Shown here: piece by piece, positions 9,826 to 20,511 of the stretch
Layout: each line of letters opens with the position of its first letter
How positions within the stretch are numbered: position 1 is the stretch's first letter
From: Pilasporangium apinafurcum
Taxonomy: Eukaryota > Oomycota > Peronosporomycetes > Pythiales > Pythiaceae
Reading direction: 5' to 3'
Length of the DNA stretch: 64,000 bases
Assembly: GCA_001600495.1 (NCBI GenBank)
Contig: BCKE01000031.1
Coordinates: 149,535 to 213,534 of the forward strand
Notes under the pieces: model-generated
What the model was told of the DNA's origin: nothing
What the model saw: the letters and a program-made list of their open reading frames with translations, nothing else
The model's database searches: none
Translations under genes and position numbers: made by a program

Positions 9826-12571
9826 CTAAAGAGTGAATCGCCTTGATCGTGCGAGAAGGTCCGAGGCGTGAATGACACCAAGCAACTTCCCTCGGGCTGT
9901 GACAAATAGTTGAGGACATTTATGCACGGAGATCAACAGGATGACGTGGCTGGCGAAAGTATCGCGATGAACGTGAAAGTTGTCGATGTCCAGACTGAAG
10001 AGCTCGAGTTTCACTAAATCGAGTGCATCTGATGATTCCGAATTTGCTTGTGATAATGCGGCAGTCTGAGCGTTTGTGATACCTGCCAGTGCTAGTTGAT
10101 TGTTCATTTCGATATATCGTGACCGTGGGGTAATAGATTCATTGCCATCTTTATCATCGTTTCGTCGCGCGAAAACAGACAAGGCATCGTCGTTTGTAGA
10201 ATTCTGCTCCTCAGCACCAGGAGCAGAAGCACCCTTTAAGCACAGTTCCCACATTACGATTATAGATTCCAATTCTTCACGATTCGCGACGCCTAAATAG
10301 ATCATTGTCATCTCATCATCAACGATGGGGAAAACATCGATATCCTTTGGGGTTTCTTCTACGATACGTTTCAGTGATGAAAGCGTTTGCCGCCGTGTTA
10401 TCCAATAAGCAGGCATTCCACGCATGAGATCGCCGGCAATTAACCCATACGACTTTTGTTTCGTAAGATCGGGCCATTGTGGAAGGTTCTTTTGTCGGCT
10501 GATGGTCTCGTACATATCTAACGAGAAAAAAAGCGCTACTGCTCGTCCAACCAAGACACAAAGCAACACAGGAATCATGTAGCTTAGTTGACTGGTGAGC
10601 TCAAACACAATGACAGCAATGCTAACTGTCCCAGTGACGCCAGCCGTGAAAGATGCTGCACCAACAACAGCATAACCACCCGCAAGCTGACTTCCACCTC
10701 CAAGAAACACTATAATTTCCCCGAATAGTCGACCGAATGCAGCTCCAATTGCAAACACTGGCGTCACAATTCCGCTTGGAACCATCACCGTGGCACTTAT
10801 TGCCGTGGAGAAGTAACGAACAACAGTATATGCAACCAAATTCAGCGCTAATGATGGAGATGACCACGAGTTACCGTAATCCTTAGCTGCAACAAAACGT
10901 GATGTTAGATACAGATAGTTCACGACAAACACATTAAACTTACCGAGATGAGTAGATTCAGAATTGGTTAAATTCTCGGTGGAAAACATATCGTCAATCG
11001 TTTGCCGTTGCGAGAGCTGCATGAAGCTACCAACAGGGAACTCCATGAGAGAGAAAATGAGCGCTACTGAGGCTGCATACACGAACGGTGTGAAGCTTCT
11101 TGCCGACGCACAGCGTGTGAAGATATACTTTTCCATGACCGTATTCTTGACATCGAAGATGAACCGGTAGGTTCGGACAAAAAGTGCACCCAACAGCCCA
11201 CAAAGCGCCGCTAATACAAGGAAGAATGTGATCTCATAGGACTCGTACGGTAAAATGTCGAATGTCGTTGCAAATAATGAGACATTATTGCCAGCGAGAA
11301 GGCTGTTGAGCGAACGAAACACTACTACACCCACAACCTATGTATCGCATACACATGAAACATCACTGATCAGCCATAATCTAAAAAATTGGGAAATGTC
11401 GAAAGCGAAACCAACTTACCGAAGAGAAGAATGCCCGCCAATAGTTACTGGTAACGTAGTACGTGGTCGTGACCTCTATACTAAATAGTACCCCACCAAT
11501 TGGAGTTCCAAATGTAGCCGTGACCCCTACAGCGCATGCTGCCGCCAGGATATGATGTGTGAGATCTTCTGATCGTCGAATTTGCTTGAATAGTGGGATC
11601 CGTAGCAATTGATGTGCAATGATGCAGCTGAGGTGAACAAACGGACCTTCTTTCCCGATTGAGAGCCCACTACCTAGAGCAAACACCAGTCCAAAACACT
11701 TGGACACGAGCGTCTTCTTTGTTAAATAATTGGGGAACGAGAATCCACCCAAAATGCTGCGCATTTCTGGAATACCAGACCCGGCAGCATTGGGGCAGAC
11801 GTAGACTGTGCAGGCAACGCCGATGATGAGGATAAAGACACGGTAGACTGTGTAGAACAGGTAGTTGGGTAGCCAGGCGCCACCGAGTTCCGTGAACCAT
11901 CCGCGCCCTTCAGTAACCATGATGACGGCACCATCAATGCACCAGGCGGTGAGCGACGTTAAAATACCGAGCAGCAACAGACAGACCCAGGAACTTTCGA
12001 GGAACGAGACTGTGAGTGCCGTCATTTGTTCTCGCTCTATGAACAAATAACGAGCAGGACCAACAGCAGAATCACGAACATGAGCGTCAGACAACTCATC
12101 AGCATTATCACTACTAAAAGCATCAGCATCAGAAGCATACAGCAACGAATGATAGCGGTAGTGCAGACCTGCCTGTTTCCGTCGGGCAGGATCATTCAGG
12201 TCGAGGAAGCCAGGATCGGCCGAGGTTTGCAGGAGATTGCGCCACCATGATCGTAAAACTCCGCCGATAGATTTTTGCTGCTGCTGTTGATGAGGTGATT
12301 GATACCCACTGTCGCTAAGTTCCATGGTGTAGAGTGACTGCATGTCGGCGAGTCGAGTGAGTTGAACATGCTGACCATCATTCCCATCATCATCCGTCAC
12401 AGGAACTGAGAGGTCGAGTGTGGATGGATGGGAAGGCGGCAGAGAGGAGGGTTTGAGATTGGAGAGCTTACTACTGCGGTGGGTGGCTGTTGTTGCTGTT
12501 GGGATCGTAGCAGTTGCAGGTGATGAGGATGGAGAAGCAGCCGATGATTCGTCGGCGGCGTTGGTCTCCAT
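9826..12571 (-). CDS. CLC-family chloride channel with C-terminal CBS pair
   Basis: Two exons on the minus strand, 12571..11420 and 11337..9826, joined in phase 0, 887 aa. Residues 1-185 are a disordered cytosolic N-terminus. The membrane part carries the CLC selectivity-filter motifs: GSGIPE (264-269), GKEGPFVH with gating Glu308, and the MVPSGIVTP/GAAFGRLFGE region in exon 2. After it come two CBS domains: LIAGDLMRGMPAYWI onward, and LELFSLDIDNFHV through GKLLGVIHASDLL. At the position where CLC exchangers have a second Glu (the proton glutamate), this protein reads GVLFSIEV with Val367, as in animal ClC-0/1/2 channels, so a passive anion channel rather than a Cl-/H+ exchanger is predicted. 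Its 3' end is 63 bp from that of the CEP95-like gene (convergent). Confidence 0.92.
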
Positions 12572-12873
12572 GGAGAAAGAATTCTCTTCCTTGGGTGTTT
12601 CTTATTTTTTGGTGAAAGGCGGACCAAAATGTTCAGCCCGCCAAAAACCGATTTCCTCACCTTTAACTCCTCCATTTCTCCTACCGGTGGGATATACTTC
12701 GACGTGTTTTTTCTTTCTATCGATAGAAATAGAAATTTGTTTCCAATTTTCCGCAATATCTTTTTTCCACTATTTTTCTTTTCAAGAAAGGATGCGAAGT
12801 GATGACAGTGCATGCTCGAGGAGATCGAGTACGTAGAGAATCAAAGTGACTGTCCAGGAAACATGGCACAGTA

Positions 12874-13095
12874 GTGTCGGTGGGAAAGGAAGGGAAGCAT
12901 CATACATGCGACTATAAGGAACACTTTACAAAGATTTATTCTCACTGTGGCAGAATCAACCACAAGATGAAGCACCAAAAAGTCTTTCAGTGCCNTCACT
13001 GCAAGCTCGTTCTCGATAGGGATGTCAATGCTGCGAGGGACATCTTTCTGAAGAATGAACACCTACTCTCCTGGACTCATCGACTCCAGATGTAG
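12874..13095 (+). mobile_element. C-terminal fragment of a TnpB/Fanzor-type RNA-guided nuclease gene
   Basis: About 73 codons encode the end of an IS605/IS607 OrfB (TnpB)-like protein: a zinc-ribbon region (SHCGRIN, about 13 residues, FQC-x-HC) followed by LVLDRDVNAARDIF, the D-R-D-x-N-A-A RuvC-III signature. The first Cys of the first zinc knuckle is replaced by Tyr, and everything upstream of the ribbon is missing, so this is a truncated relic. One unresolved base (N) at 12995 falls inside the ribbon. Eukaryotic TnpB relatives (Fanzor) travel with IS607-like DNA transposons and are known from protists and giant viruses. Confidence 0.65.
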
Positions 13096-13226
13096 GAGAA
13101 GTCTACTCCGCGGTGTCTAGTCTAAGCTGGCTTTTGTTAGTTAAGTTGAGCCCATACAATAACAGTTAAATGCTGTTTCACCACATAGCCTTTCTAAACG
13201 AATGTAAGATTTGCAAGAAAGAAAAA

Positions 13227-13342
13227 CTAGGTTACTCCAACTCGCTTCGCGAGTTGTGCCTAACAACTGGCTACACCTAGAATACGGGCTGTATCGTGTG
13301 AACAGGTTCAAGTCCGAAAACCCCGAGCTCACGCTTTTTTTT
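13227..13342 (+). ncRNA. Hairpin-rich segment ending in a T8 run; candidate structured RNA
   Basis: Seen in the sequence: a perfect 7-bp stem with a 3-nt loop (13239-13245 with 13249-13255) sits inside a 6-bp closing pair (CTAGGT at 13227-13232 with ACCTAG at 13275-13280). A short inverted repeat, TGAAC/GTTCA, is near 13300, and T8 is at 13335-13342. It lies directly 3' of the plus-strand TnpB-like fragment, where the guide (omega) RNA of TnpB/Fanzor elements normally sits. That it is or was such an RNA is inference; there is no homology evidence. A tRNA was considered and rejected. Confidence 0.3.
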
Positions 13343-13348
13343 GCGCTT

Positions 13349-13579
13349 CTACGACTCACTTGATTCTTGTTCCAAGTACTCTGGTCTTGCTCGATTGTTG
13401 AAAAGTTCTATCGTCACGCCCATAATATTCAGCGAAGCGTTCACGTCGCGATCCCAAAACGTCTTGCATTCACTGGATTCACAGTGCAAAACGGATCGAG
13501 ATTCAATTGTGCCATCGGGAACGCCGTTGACCATTTGGTGGTGAATTGTCGAATGACATGCCAGTAAAAAAATCCCCAT
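13349..13579 (-). mobile_element. Second TnpB/Fanzor-type C-terminal fragment, opposite strand
   Basis: About 76 codons on the minus strand contain C-E-S-S-E-C, a zinc-ribbon half, followed by KTFWDRDVNASLNIM and RARPEYLE. The DRDVNASLNI block is the RuvC-III region, and the trailing R-P-x-x-L is common in Fanzor-type proteins. It differs from the plus-strand fragment in spacing and tail, so it is a different family member rather than an inverted copy. No recognisable N-terminal two thirds can be found upstream on this strand, so it is a relic. Confidence 0.6.
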
Positions 13580-13761
13580 ACTGGTTGCAAAGATACACTT
13601 GCAATTGGTTATACTGAAAATAAGATTTCGAGGTAATTCGTTTGTCAGGTTTTCTAGTCAGTATGACAGGTTCGTCCAGACGGACAAAGTGGATAGTGAA
13701 TCTCATACGTTTTCCGTACGGACGGACAGCTTGCGAAAATAAGATGAAAGGGATGTAAAAA

Positions 13762-15303
13762 TCATTGACTGAAACAAATCTTAATGGTGTCTCCGACGAT
13801 TGCTTGTGCATTCTTCAGATAGCTACTGGTAAATGCGAGTAGTTCGGAAAATTTTTCTATCGAGTCTTCGTCAATGGCGTAACTGAGCATATGTTTTTGA
13901 AAATTGTAGCTGGTCCTGGAAATCGAGTGTGTTACGATATAAGTGTTGTCAACAGGCAAATTGCATACCGGACCACAAACGCAATACACGATGCCGACTC
14001 TTCGAGGATTCTTGATCGGTTTATCTAGGACACAAGGGTATGTTTGCATGAGCGCGACTATCAGTATCTACTCGAAGGTCACGAAAGGCCTCTTGGATTT
14101 CGAGTTAAATTTGTTCGGCAAAACAAACGGAGCGTTATCATTAAAGTCCCTCGACTCTATATCATTTTGCTTAGTTTCTCCAACTCGATCGCGTACGTGA
14201 CGTTTGGCATGGTCGAGTAAATGACATCCATGCGACCATCTTCAGTCGGATTACCGCGACTACACTCTTCTCGAGGATATGGAGATTCTGTGCTGACGCT
14301 TTTTACCATCAAATCGTTTTTCAACAAGAACACAAGGATTTGGATATAGTCCTCCACAATGTCGTCATTATCCATCACCGGTTTCGCATAACCGCCAAAT
14401 TCCTTCAGGAATGCAACGATCGCCGTTGGTGTCCGATCTTGATTCGTATCCTTGTAGAAATCTTTGAGAAAGTCGCCGCTCTTGGAATCGACTCATTTTC
14501 TGACCAATTCCCTGGTAAGTTCGTATCTATCATTCATGGCGAAGTCGAACTTGAAGTGTGTCTTACTCTCGGCAGTGTACGTCTCATTTTCTAACGTTTT
14601 CATCAAGACATCAATCTTTGGCTGTGTACAGATGTCGACAAACGTTGAATTGCTTTCAACAATGGGTAGACTCTTCATAGATTCCTCAAGTCTGGTATCG
14701 ACGCTAGTCTTCGACTCCAGGTGTTCTGCGCCATTTTCTTGCTGCTCGGTAACGTGCGAGGTATCAGGATTGAACTACGCATAGATATCATCGAAAGGCT
14801 TTGAGCCATCATCACTCAACTTCTCTTCGCCATTATCGTTCACATAGAAATCCCACTCATATTCTTTCGTGTCAAAGTAGGAATTTCGATCTCCATGGAG
14901 AATCTTGTCGGCTTCCTCTTCATCGACATGGACATATCCAAACTTCTTTTTTTTTAAGGGGCCCACACCACATAGATCGAAGAGCTATTGTGAATGGGCC
15001 TCGACGATCTTATGCTCTTCTTCTTCCTTTTATTTTCCCTCTGGCCAGGAGACACTTGGAGCTCTCTCCTCTTCTTAAACTCTCAGCATGGTGTTTTTCG
15101 AAAAAAGCATCGGCTCTGACTCCGTCAGGAATTTTGTTACATTGAAGTTGTGCAAGTATCTGCGTTGCTTCTGCTGATAATCTTCTTCTTCCTCCCTTAG
15201 TTCGTCGATACAGCGACCGTTTGCGGCTACTGTTGCGATGGTTCATGATATGCATTAGCGAGGTGGATGTATACAATCGTTCACGAGTTCTTTGTTTAAG
15301 CAA
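13762..15303 (-). pseudogene. Fragmented unrecognised reading frames
   Basis: Several minus-strand open segments with protein-like composition lie in a row (13762-14049, 14157-14378, 14493-14678, 14775-14966, 15010-15303), separated by multiple breaks, so no intact gene remains. One segment (14157-14378) has EDGRMDVIYS and YAIELEKL, which resembles the G-R-x-D ... I-E-x core of PD-(D/E)XK nuclease folds, but weakly. No family can be named. Lying next to two transposon fragments in a gene-poor patch, they are probably remains of a mobile or horizontally acquired element. Confidence 0.35.
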
Positions 15304-16349
15304 TATAAGATTTCTATGTGCTATGATTTTCCTCGAGGTGCTGTAACTTGCACAAGCTTGCTAGTGCGTAGAACGGCCTGCGTTTTGATTGTTTGGAAGA
15401 GACCCTACAGTGGCTTGGAAGAAACTCAAAGCAAACAAACAAAGATTGTCTGAGTTATCAAATGGTAGCTCATATGATCTTTTTTCAATATTTAGCATAT
15501 ATTGGTTTATTATACTGGAGCGAACGCAATGGATTTTCTTCTACTTTCAAAATTGTTATCCTTTTTAATCGAATGGCATTGTGTCTGGTGGTTGTGCAAC
15601 CTGTCAGAATGAATACTGAATCAGGAACTAAAGGCCACGAAAAGATCCAACTGACACAAAAGGACGAATGGAGCAGGTGGCAGATGCGACCTTTTGACTC
15701 TTGTCTCTCATCGACTCTTTTTTCCATGCTGCCTTCTCTCTCCATTGCTTCATCTCTATAGGCTGTGTTGAGCGCGTCATAAGGTCGCTCGAGTCTGTTG
15801 CCCTTACATGACTGACTGTACTCTCTTCATGTTCAAGGCCAAACAAGAGGGAAGCGAAGCGATGGGCAAGGCGGCTCGTCGTTCTTATTTGCTCAGCTGC
15901 GCACCATACAGCATATTCAACAATCAACCACAATCCAAAAGTGGACAACCAACCGCCTCGGCGTATCACAAACGGCATTTAAATTACTAATAGAATACGA
16001 CGTGAGGGACTTTTTTGTTCCACTTCGTGGGTGCCGCATCTTCCCATCTGCGCCGTTTTTTCAAACATGTCTCCGCGTAAAACTTTTAGAGCTTATTCTT
16101 CTTCAACGATAATCCGAAACGGGTGATGGGTGATTATGGCAATGCTGGCTGGAAGAGGAGCGAGTACACGAAGAAGAAAGAAAAAAAGGGATCATGCCCA
16201 CTTTGTTCCACGAAAAACCAAAACAATACAAGCACATGTTAAACAGATATTGGAGCACATCGTGCAACTAACAGCATCATATCATTTCTGTATCCGTGAG
16301 AGATCGTGACAAGCTCCCTATTGTGTGACCATCCAACTGCACGATTGCA
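15304..16349. other. Intergenic region
   Basis: About 1.05 kb between the decayed patch and the next gene. Short frames in it have no domain or composition support. I see no repeat or RNA. The last few hundred bases should contain the promoter of the coiled-coil gene that starts at 16350. Confidence 0.4.
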
Positions 16350-17905
16350 ATGGATGGACTTCGTGTTTCACGTGCCGCAGAGGTGCCATCTTCGTCACTT
16401 GTGATATCTCCACCTACTGCGAAAGGTCACATCCGCTCACTGACGCCACACGTTCGTAATAGTACTGGTCAGCAGCCGGTGGATATGCTAGTCACACCGC
16501 TGGACATGAGTGGACGGCGAGAAGCCTCTAGTAATATTTTATCACCACAGAAGGAGTTGTTACAACAGCAGCAGCAGCAACAACAACAACAACAGCGCCA
16601 ACAGAACCAGCAATCTCCCCCGCCGTCATCAGTCTTTTCACACGTACTTGCACTGCGCGACACATCCCCCTCACCCCCTTTGTTCTATGGACGACTATCG
16701 GAAGGTACATCATCCGATGAGCGCTTGTCTCCGAAGCAGCAGTTTCTATTACCTCCAGCGACATTTAGACGGCTGAGTGGACATGTTCCATCAGTTCCAT
16801 ATTCACAACAAGAGCAACAACAAGAACAACAGCAGCTATCAACGGCGATGACTGACTATAATATCAACACTGAAGAAGTGGTGATGCTGCGGGAACAGGT
16901 CAGTTTGCTGATGAAGAGACTTGAGGAAGAGCAAAAACGGCGCGCCTCAGAGCAGCAGCTCATGCAACAGGTAAAAAGAAACATGCCACATCCGCCATTA
17001 CACACATGTACAAGAAGAAATTGATGGTTTGGCTTTATTGTGATGATGACGATAGAAAATCCTAGAGCTGCAGTCATTGATCCGCACTAAGATGCCTGAG
17101 CAACAGAATGCACTGGAGCGGAGGGCGCGGATGCGCTCGCCCCGGCCACGCTCACGCTCGAAGACGAGGGCATCAAGCAAACATAGTAGCAGCAGTAACA
17201 CTTTAAAACCCAAAGGCTCATTGACCAAGTCAATGAAAGTGCTGGAGATTTCTCATGGAGAAGTCGTGGCGAAAGATAAGAATATGAATAACCAGCAGGA
17301 AGAGACTCATGCGAGTAGAAACCCGGCGCATCTATCTCTAGAGAAAAGAGAAAACGCCGAAAACAAGATTATTGAACGTACCAAACAAGCGGAAGCCAAA
17401 GCGAAGCAGCAGTTGACGAAGTTGCGCGCGCGAATGCATGCGTTGGTGATCCAAGCGCAAGTCGAGTCCCAGTAAGAAATACCAAAAAAACGTCTTGTCC
17501 AAATGTATTTGACAGTATAATTCACGCAGCGTTATGATTATTTTTGTAGAACACTTCGCTCTCAAATGGACCTGCAAAAGAAAACATACGAAAAACGTGA
17601 GCAACAGATTCGAGTCGAGTACAATTCCCAACTGTCGGCCATTGTTGAAAAAAATTCGCAGACCAAAAAGAAACTCACCACAAAGGCTGAATCATTGTCC
17701 ACGGAAGTGAACCAACTAACGGTGAGAAAAGCGGCACAAACTGGTGTTTCTGAATTTGATTAAGTTAGACTTACATTTTTATTTTACGTATTATTGCTTT
17801 GTGTAGGAAGAGAATAGCAAGCTATTGAAGCAAGTGGCTGAGCAAAATGCTCGTATTGAGCATTTAGAACTCGCTTTAGGAGGTAAAGCTATTGTGCATC
17901 CGTGA
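16350..17905 (+). CDS. Coiled-coil protein with poly-Gln tract, function unknown
   Basis: Four exons: 16350..16970, 17056..17471, 17550..17721 and 17807..17905, 435 aa. The N-terminal 180 residues are low-complexity, rich in Ser, Pro and Gln, with an 11-Gln run encoded at 16563-16595 and a second Gln-rich patch near 16810. From about residue 178 a coiled coil begins (VMLREQVSLLMKRLEEEQKR). It resumes after a basic, Arg/Ser-rich linker (about 215-260) and runs to the C-terminus (AKQQLTKLRARMHALVIQ, RVEYNSQLSAIVEKN, KQVAEQNARIEHLELALGG). I do not recognise a family; a centrosomal or cytoskeletal role would fit but is not shown. The first ATG of the open frame was taken. The gene is convergent with CNOT2, about 200 bp away. 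Confidence 0.6.
16563..16595 (+). repeat. CAG/CAA tract encoding 11 glutamines
   Basis: An in-frame mixed CAG/CAA run in exon 1 of the coiled-coil gene. Mixed codons suggest a stable tract rather than a recent pure CAG expansion. Confidence 0.85.
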
Positions 17906-18111
17906 ATGCCTTGGTTGAGAAATGGAAACAGACAACATGACCAAACACAATTTTTAAACGCACGATGACAACAAAAGCAGAGGGAAATAGGAGGTGTATC
18001 AGTACAAAGCCACACAAAAAAAGCGGCATCCAAGCCAACATTTGTTCACTATCATGCGAATATGTAGTGATAATGTTTTTTCTCGTCTTGAAGGCATAGT
18101 GTGAGGGTATA

Positions 18112-20235
18112 TTACGATGTGGCATTAAACTTGACTCGGATCTCCTCTTCACTCATGAGACCTGCACTGACGGAATGAATATTTCCCGTGAAAACACGTC
18201 GTTCCCATGTTGTCGTGTCGAAATATAGAAACTGCGGTCCAAGTGGACTGCTCCCGACACCACCGATGGAAGAAGCAGTGGACCCTGACGACGGAGCGCT
18301 GCCGATCGAGCCGACACTTCCACTTGAGAGCGTGCCACTGCCTAATCCTGTTACTGCTCCTGACCCAGTAGAGGAACCACTGGCGAAAAGTGTGGCATCA
18401 GCAGCTGACGCACGCTTCAGCCACGTCTTCAGTTCCGCATGATACCGCCACTCACGACTGTAGAGTTCCTGTGCCGAATACGCCTGCAACACGTCCTTTG
18501 GCATCGAGTAAAAGATGTAAAAGAGCGTCTCTAGGTGGAATTTCGATAAATGCGTCGTCTTGAGTACAGGTGGCTGGTTGTAGTAACATACTGGCAATGA
18601 AAACTGCGGTTCCTTCGTCAACGGACCTTCTGCCCACGGCGAAGCAAACGTTGGATGCAAGGGCCTTTATAACAGAATTAGCTGTCAGTTTTCATTAGCC
18701 AGACAATAAATAACCGCAAACAGAAGTACTTACTCTGCTGAGTTAAGATTGAGTCCCAGTGACGTAAGATCGCATCCCATTGCCAAATTCTTCTTCGCAT
18801 CACTGCTGGGTCGAATAACGGTGTGTAGCATTCCCAACAGTCCATACTTGTTCGTTGGATCTAATTCGCCGTTTATGTTGCTCTGCTCTGATTTCGACGG
18901 ATGCAAGTGTCCTAATGCTCCACCGCCGAGGTTGACGCTGTTGTTTCCTGTACTTGCCACTGATCCATTGAAGCTGAACCCTGGGACGCCACCTGTTCTA
19001 CTGCCAATAGAGGAAGAGCTGTCTGTTTGTGCTCCTCCTGATCGCTGTGGATCTGCAGCAGATGCTGTAAAGCTAGAATGCCGTTTTAGTGCGTGATCCT
19101 GCACGGCGGACTTCTCCGTTGAACTCGGTCCAAAAGTGGAAAGCGCCGGGAAATCTTCCTTCTGGATGATAAATTCGGAGGGCTGCGATCGCAGACGCGA
19201 GTCAATAGAACCATCGGAATTTGTATCCAAAGACATTGAACTCATCCTACGAGTAGATATCACACAAACCAAGATTGGGTTTCTCAAATTGCACTTTAGG
19301 AAGCACACTATACTTGCAGATTACCTTGATCCCAAAGCTGGAAACTCCGACATGTCGGGTGCCTTATTCTCGCTTGGCTGAAAAGTTCTCCCTGGCAGAT
19401 GTCGACTCGCATAATCAGATCGGCACAACGTCCAAGGTATGCATGTGGGTCACCTTCTCTGAACGACCCAAGATATAACACTGACCTTTTACCACGGCTG
19501 ACATGGGTTCCCCCGAATTCATACGATGTAATTCATGCGAATTCGGTATTCCTCCGCCCAAAGGTCCACGAGAAACAGACCCCAAAAACTGCAATACAAC
19601 ATAACACCACCTAAGATCGCATGTCCCATGTTGACATATATTGCAGGTCACAAATGAACGTACTGAATTGGTGCCAGAAGACATCATGCCTGAGCCATTG
19701 AAGCCACCAAACACACCATGCTGTGGTGGTGTATTACAATCTAGAACAATAAACAAAAAGGTAAGTATCCACAAATTCAACAGCTAAGTGCATGAAATGC
19801 ATTGATGGCTGGATTTTATCTACGAGCAGAAGCCAAAAACACATTTCCTTCCCCTTCAGCATGAAAGCGGTCTGCCAATTACCTGCATCATTATTTAGCG
19901 CACCAGACAATCCCATTGAATGGAACGCTGATAAGTTCAAGTGGTTGTTGCCACTGCCCGATAACCCCCCACCGCCCAACGCACTGCCGCCTAATGAACC
20001 ACTACCGCCCAAGCCTTTGTTGGAGAAATCGTCACGATGGTAGTAATACTGACTTGCATCGAAATCTTCCTATTGTTCCACGCAGAAAAACAGTCATCAT
20101 ATCCCATTAGAAGATCAAGCAACACAACCACCAAAAACGAAAAGCTACAGTCACTTTCAATTTGTTTACCTTGTCTTCAGCGGTTTGGATGTTGTCCTTG
20201 AAGTAGGCAAATTTGTCTTTTGAAGGATCAATCAT
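18112..20235 (-). CDS. CNOT2: CCR4-NOT complex subunit 2 (NOT2/CNOT2)
   Basis: Proposed exons on the minus strand: 20235..20170, 20069..19883, 19740..19664, 19588..19493, 19377..19325, 19246..18734 and 18664..18112; phases agree and give 514 aa. The C-terminal NOT2/3/5 box is unmistakable: YGLLGMLHTVIRPS, the signature LTSLGLNLNS, HPTFASPWAEGP, LETLFYIFYSMPKDVLQAYS, LYSREWRYHAELKTWL and the final FLYFDTTTWERRVFTG. Upstream the short QKEDFPAL and SEFPALG motifs typical of NOT2 also appear. In other eukaryotes this protein pairs with NOT3 at the C-terminus of NOT1 and supports mRNA deadenylation and transcription control. A Gly/Ser-rich insert interrupts the NOT box in the last exon (about 18260-18410). 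The end of exon 4 is uncertain (19493 or 19454). Confidence 0.85.
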
Positions 20236-20511
20236 CTTCCCTTCTCTCCACCACAGACAATGTAGATATCGCGTGGAGGAGCACTCACGTACGCTTTTCC
20301 TTTCCCTTCTGCCCTTGCAGCTTTGGGTTTCAATCGCAAAGAGAGTGGAGAATGACGGGCGACGGAAAAGGGCTACAATACCGTATTTATCCTATAAAGT
20401 ACGAAATACATCACAGTAAACACTATTTAGATCATTCTAAGGTGAAAAATACAGAAAATAAACTAAAAAACGGCATATTTTAGATGAACGAGTACCAATA
20501 CGAGGTTGATA
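20236..20511. other. Spacer between CNOT2 start and presenilin stop
   Basis: 276 bp between two minus-strand genes. It must carry the CNOT2 promoter and the presenilin 3' end. Nothing else seen. Confidence 0.4.

Noticed and set aside
12995-12995. Ambiguous base N inside the TnpB-like fragment.
   Set aside because: It is an assembly uncertainty, not a biological signal.
13260-13342. Possible tRNA: GGTTCAAGTCC resembles a B box and is followed by a T8 terminator.
   Set aside because: The five bases on each side cannot pair as a T-stem and no acceptor or anticodon stem can be drawn.
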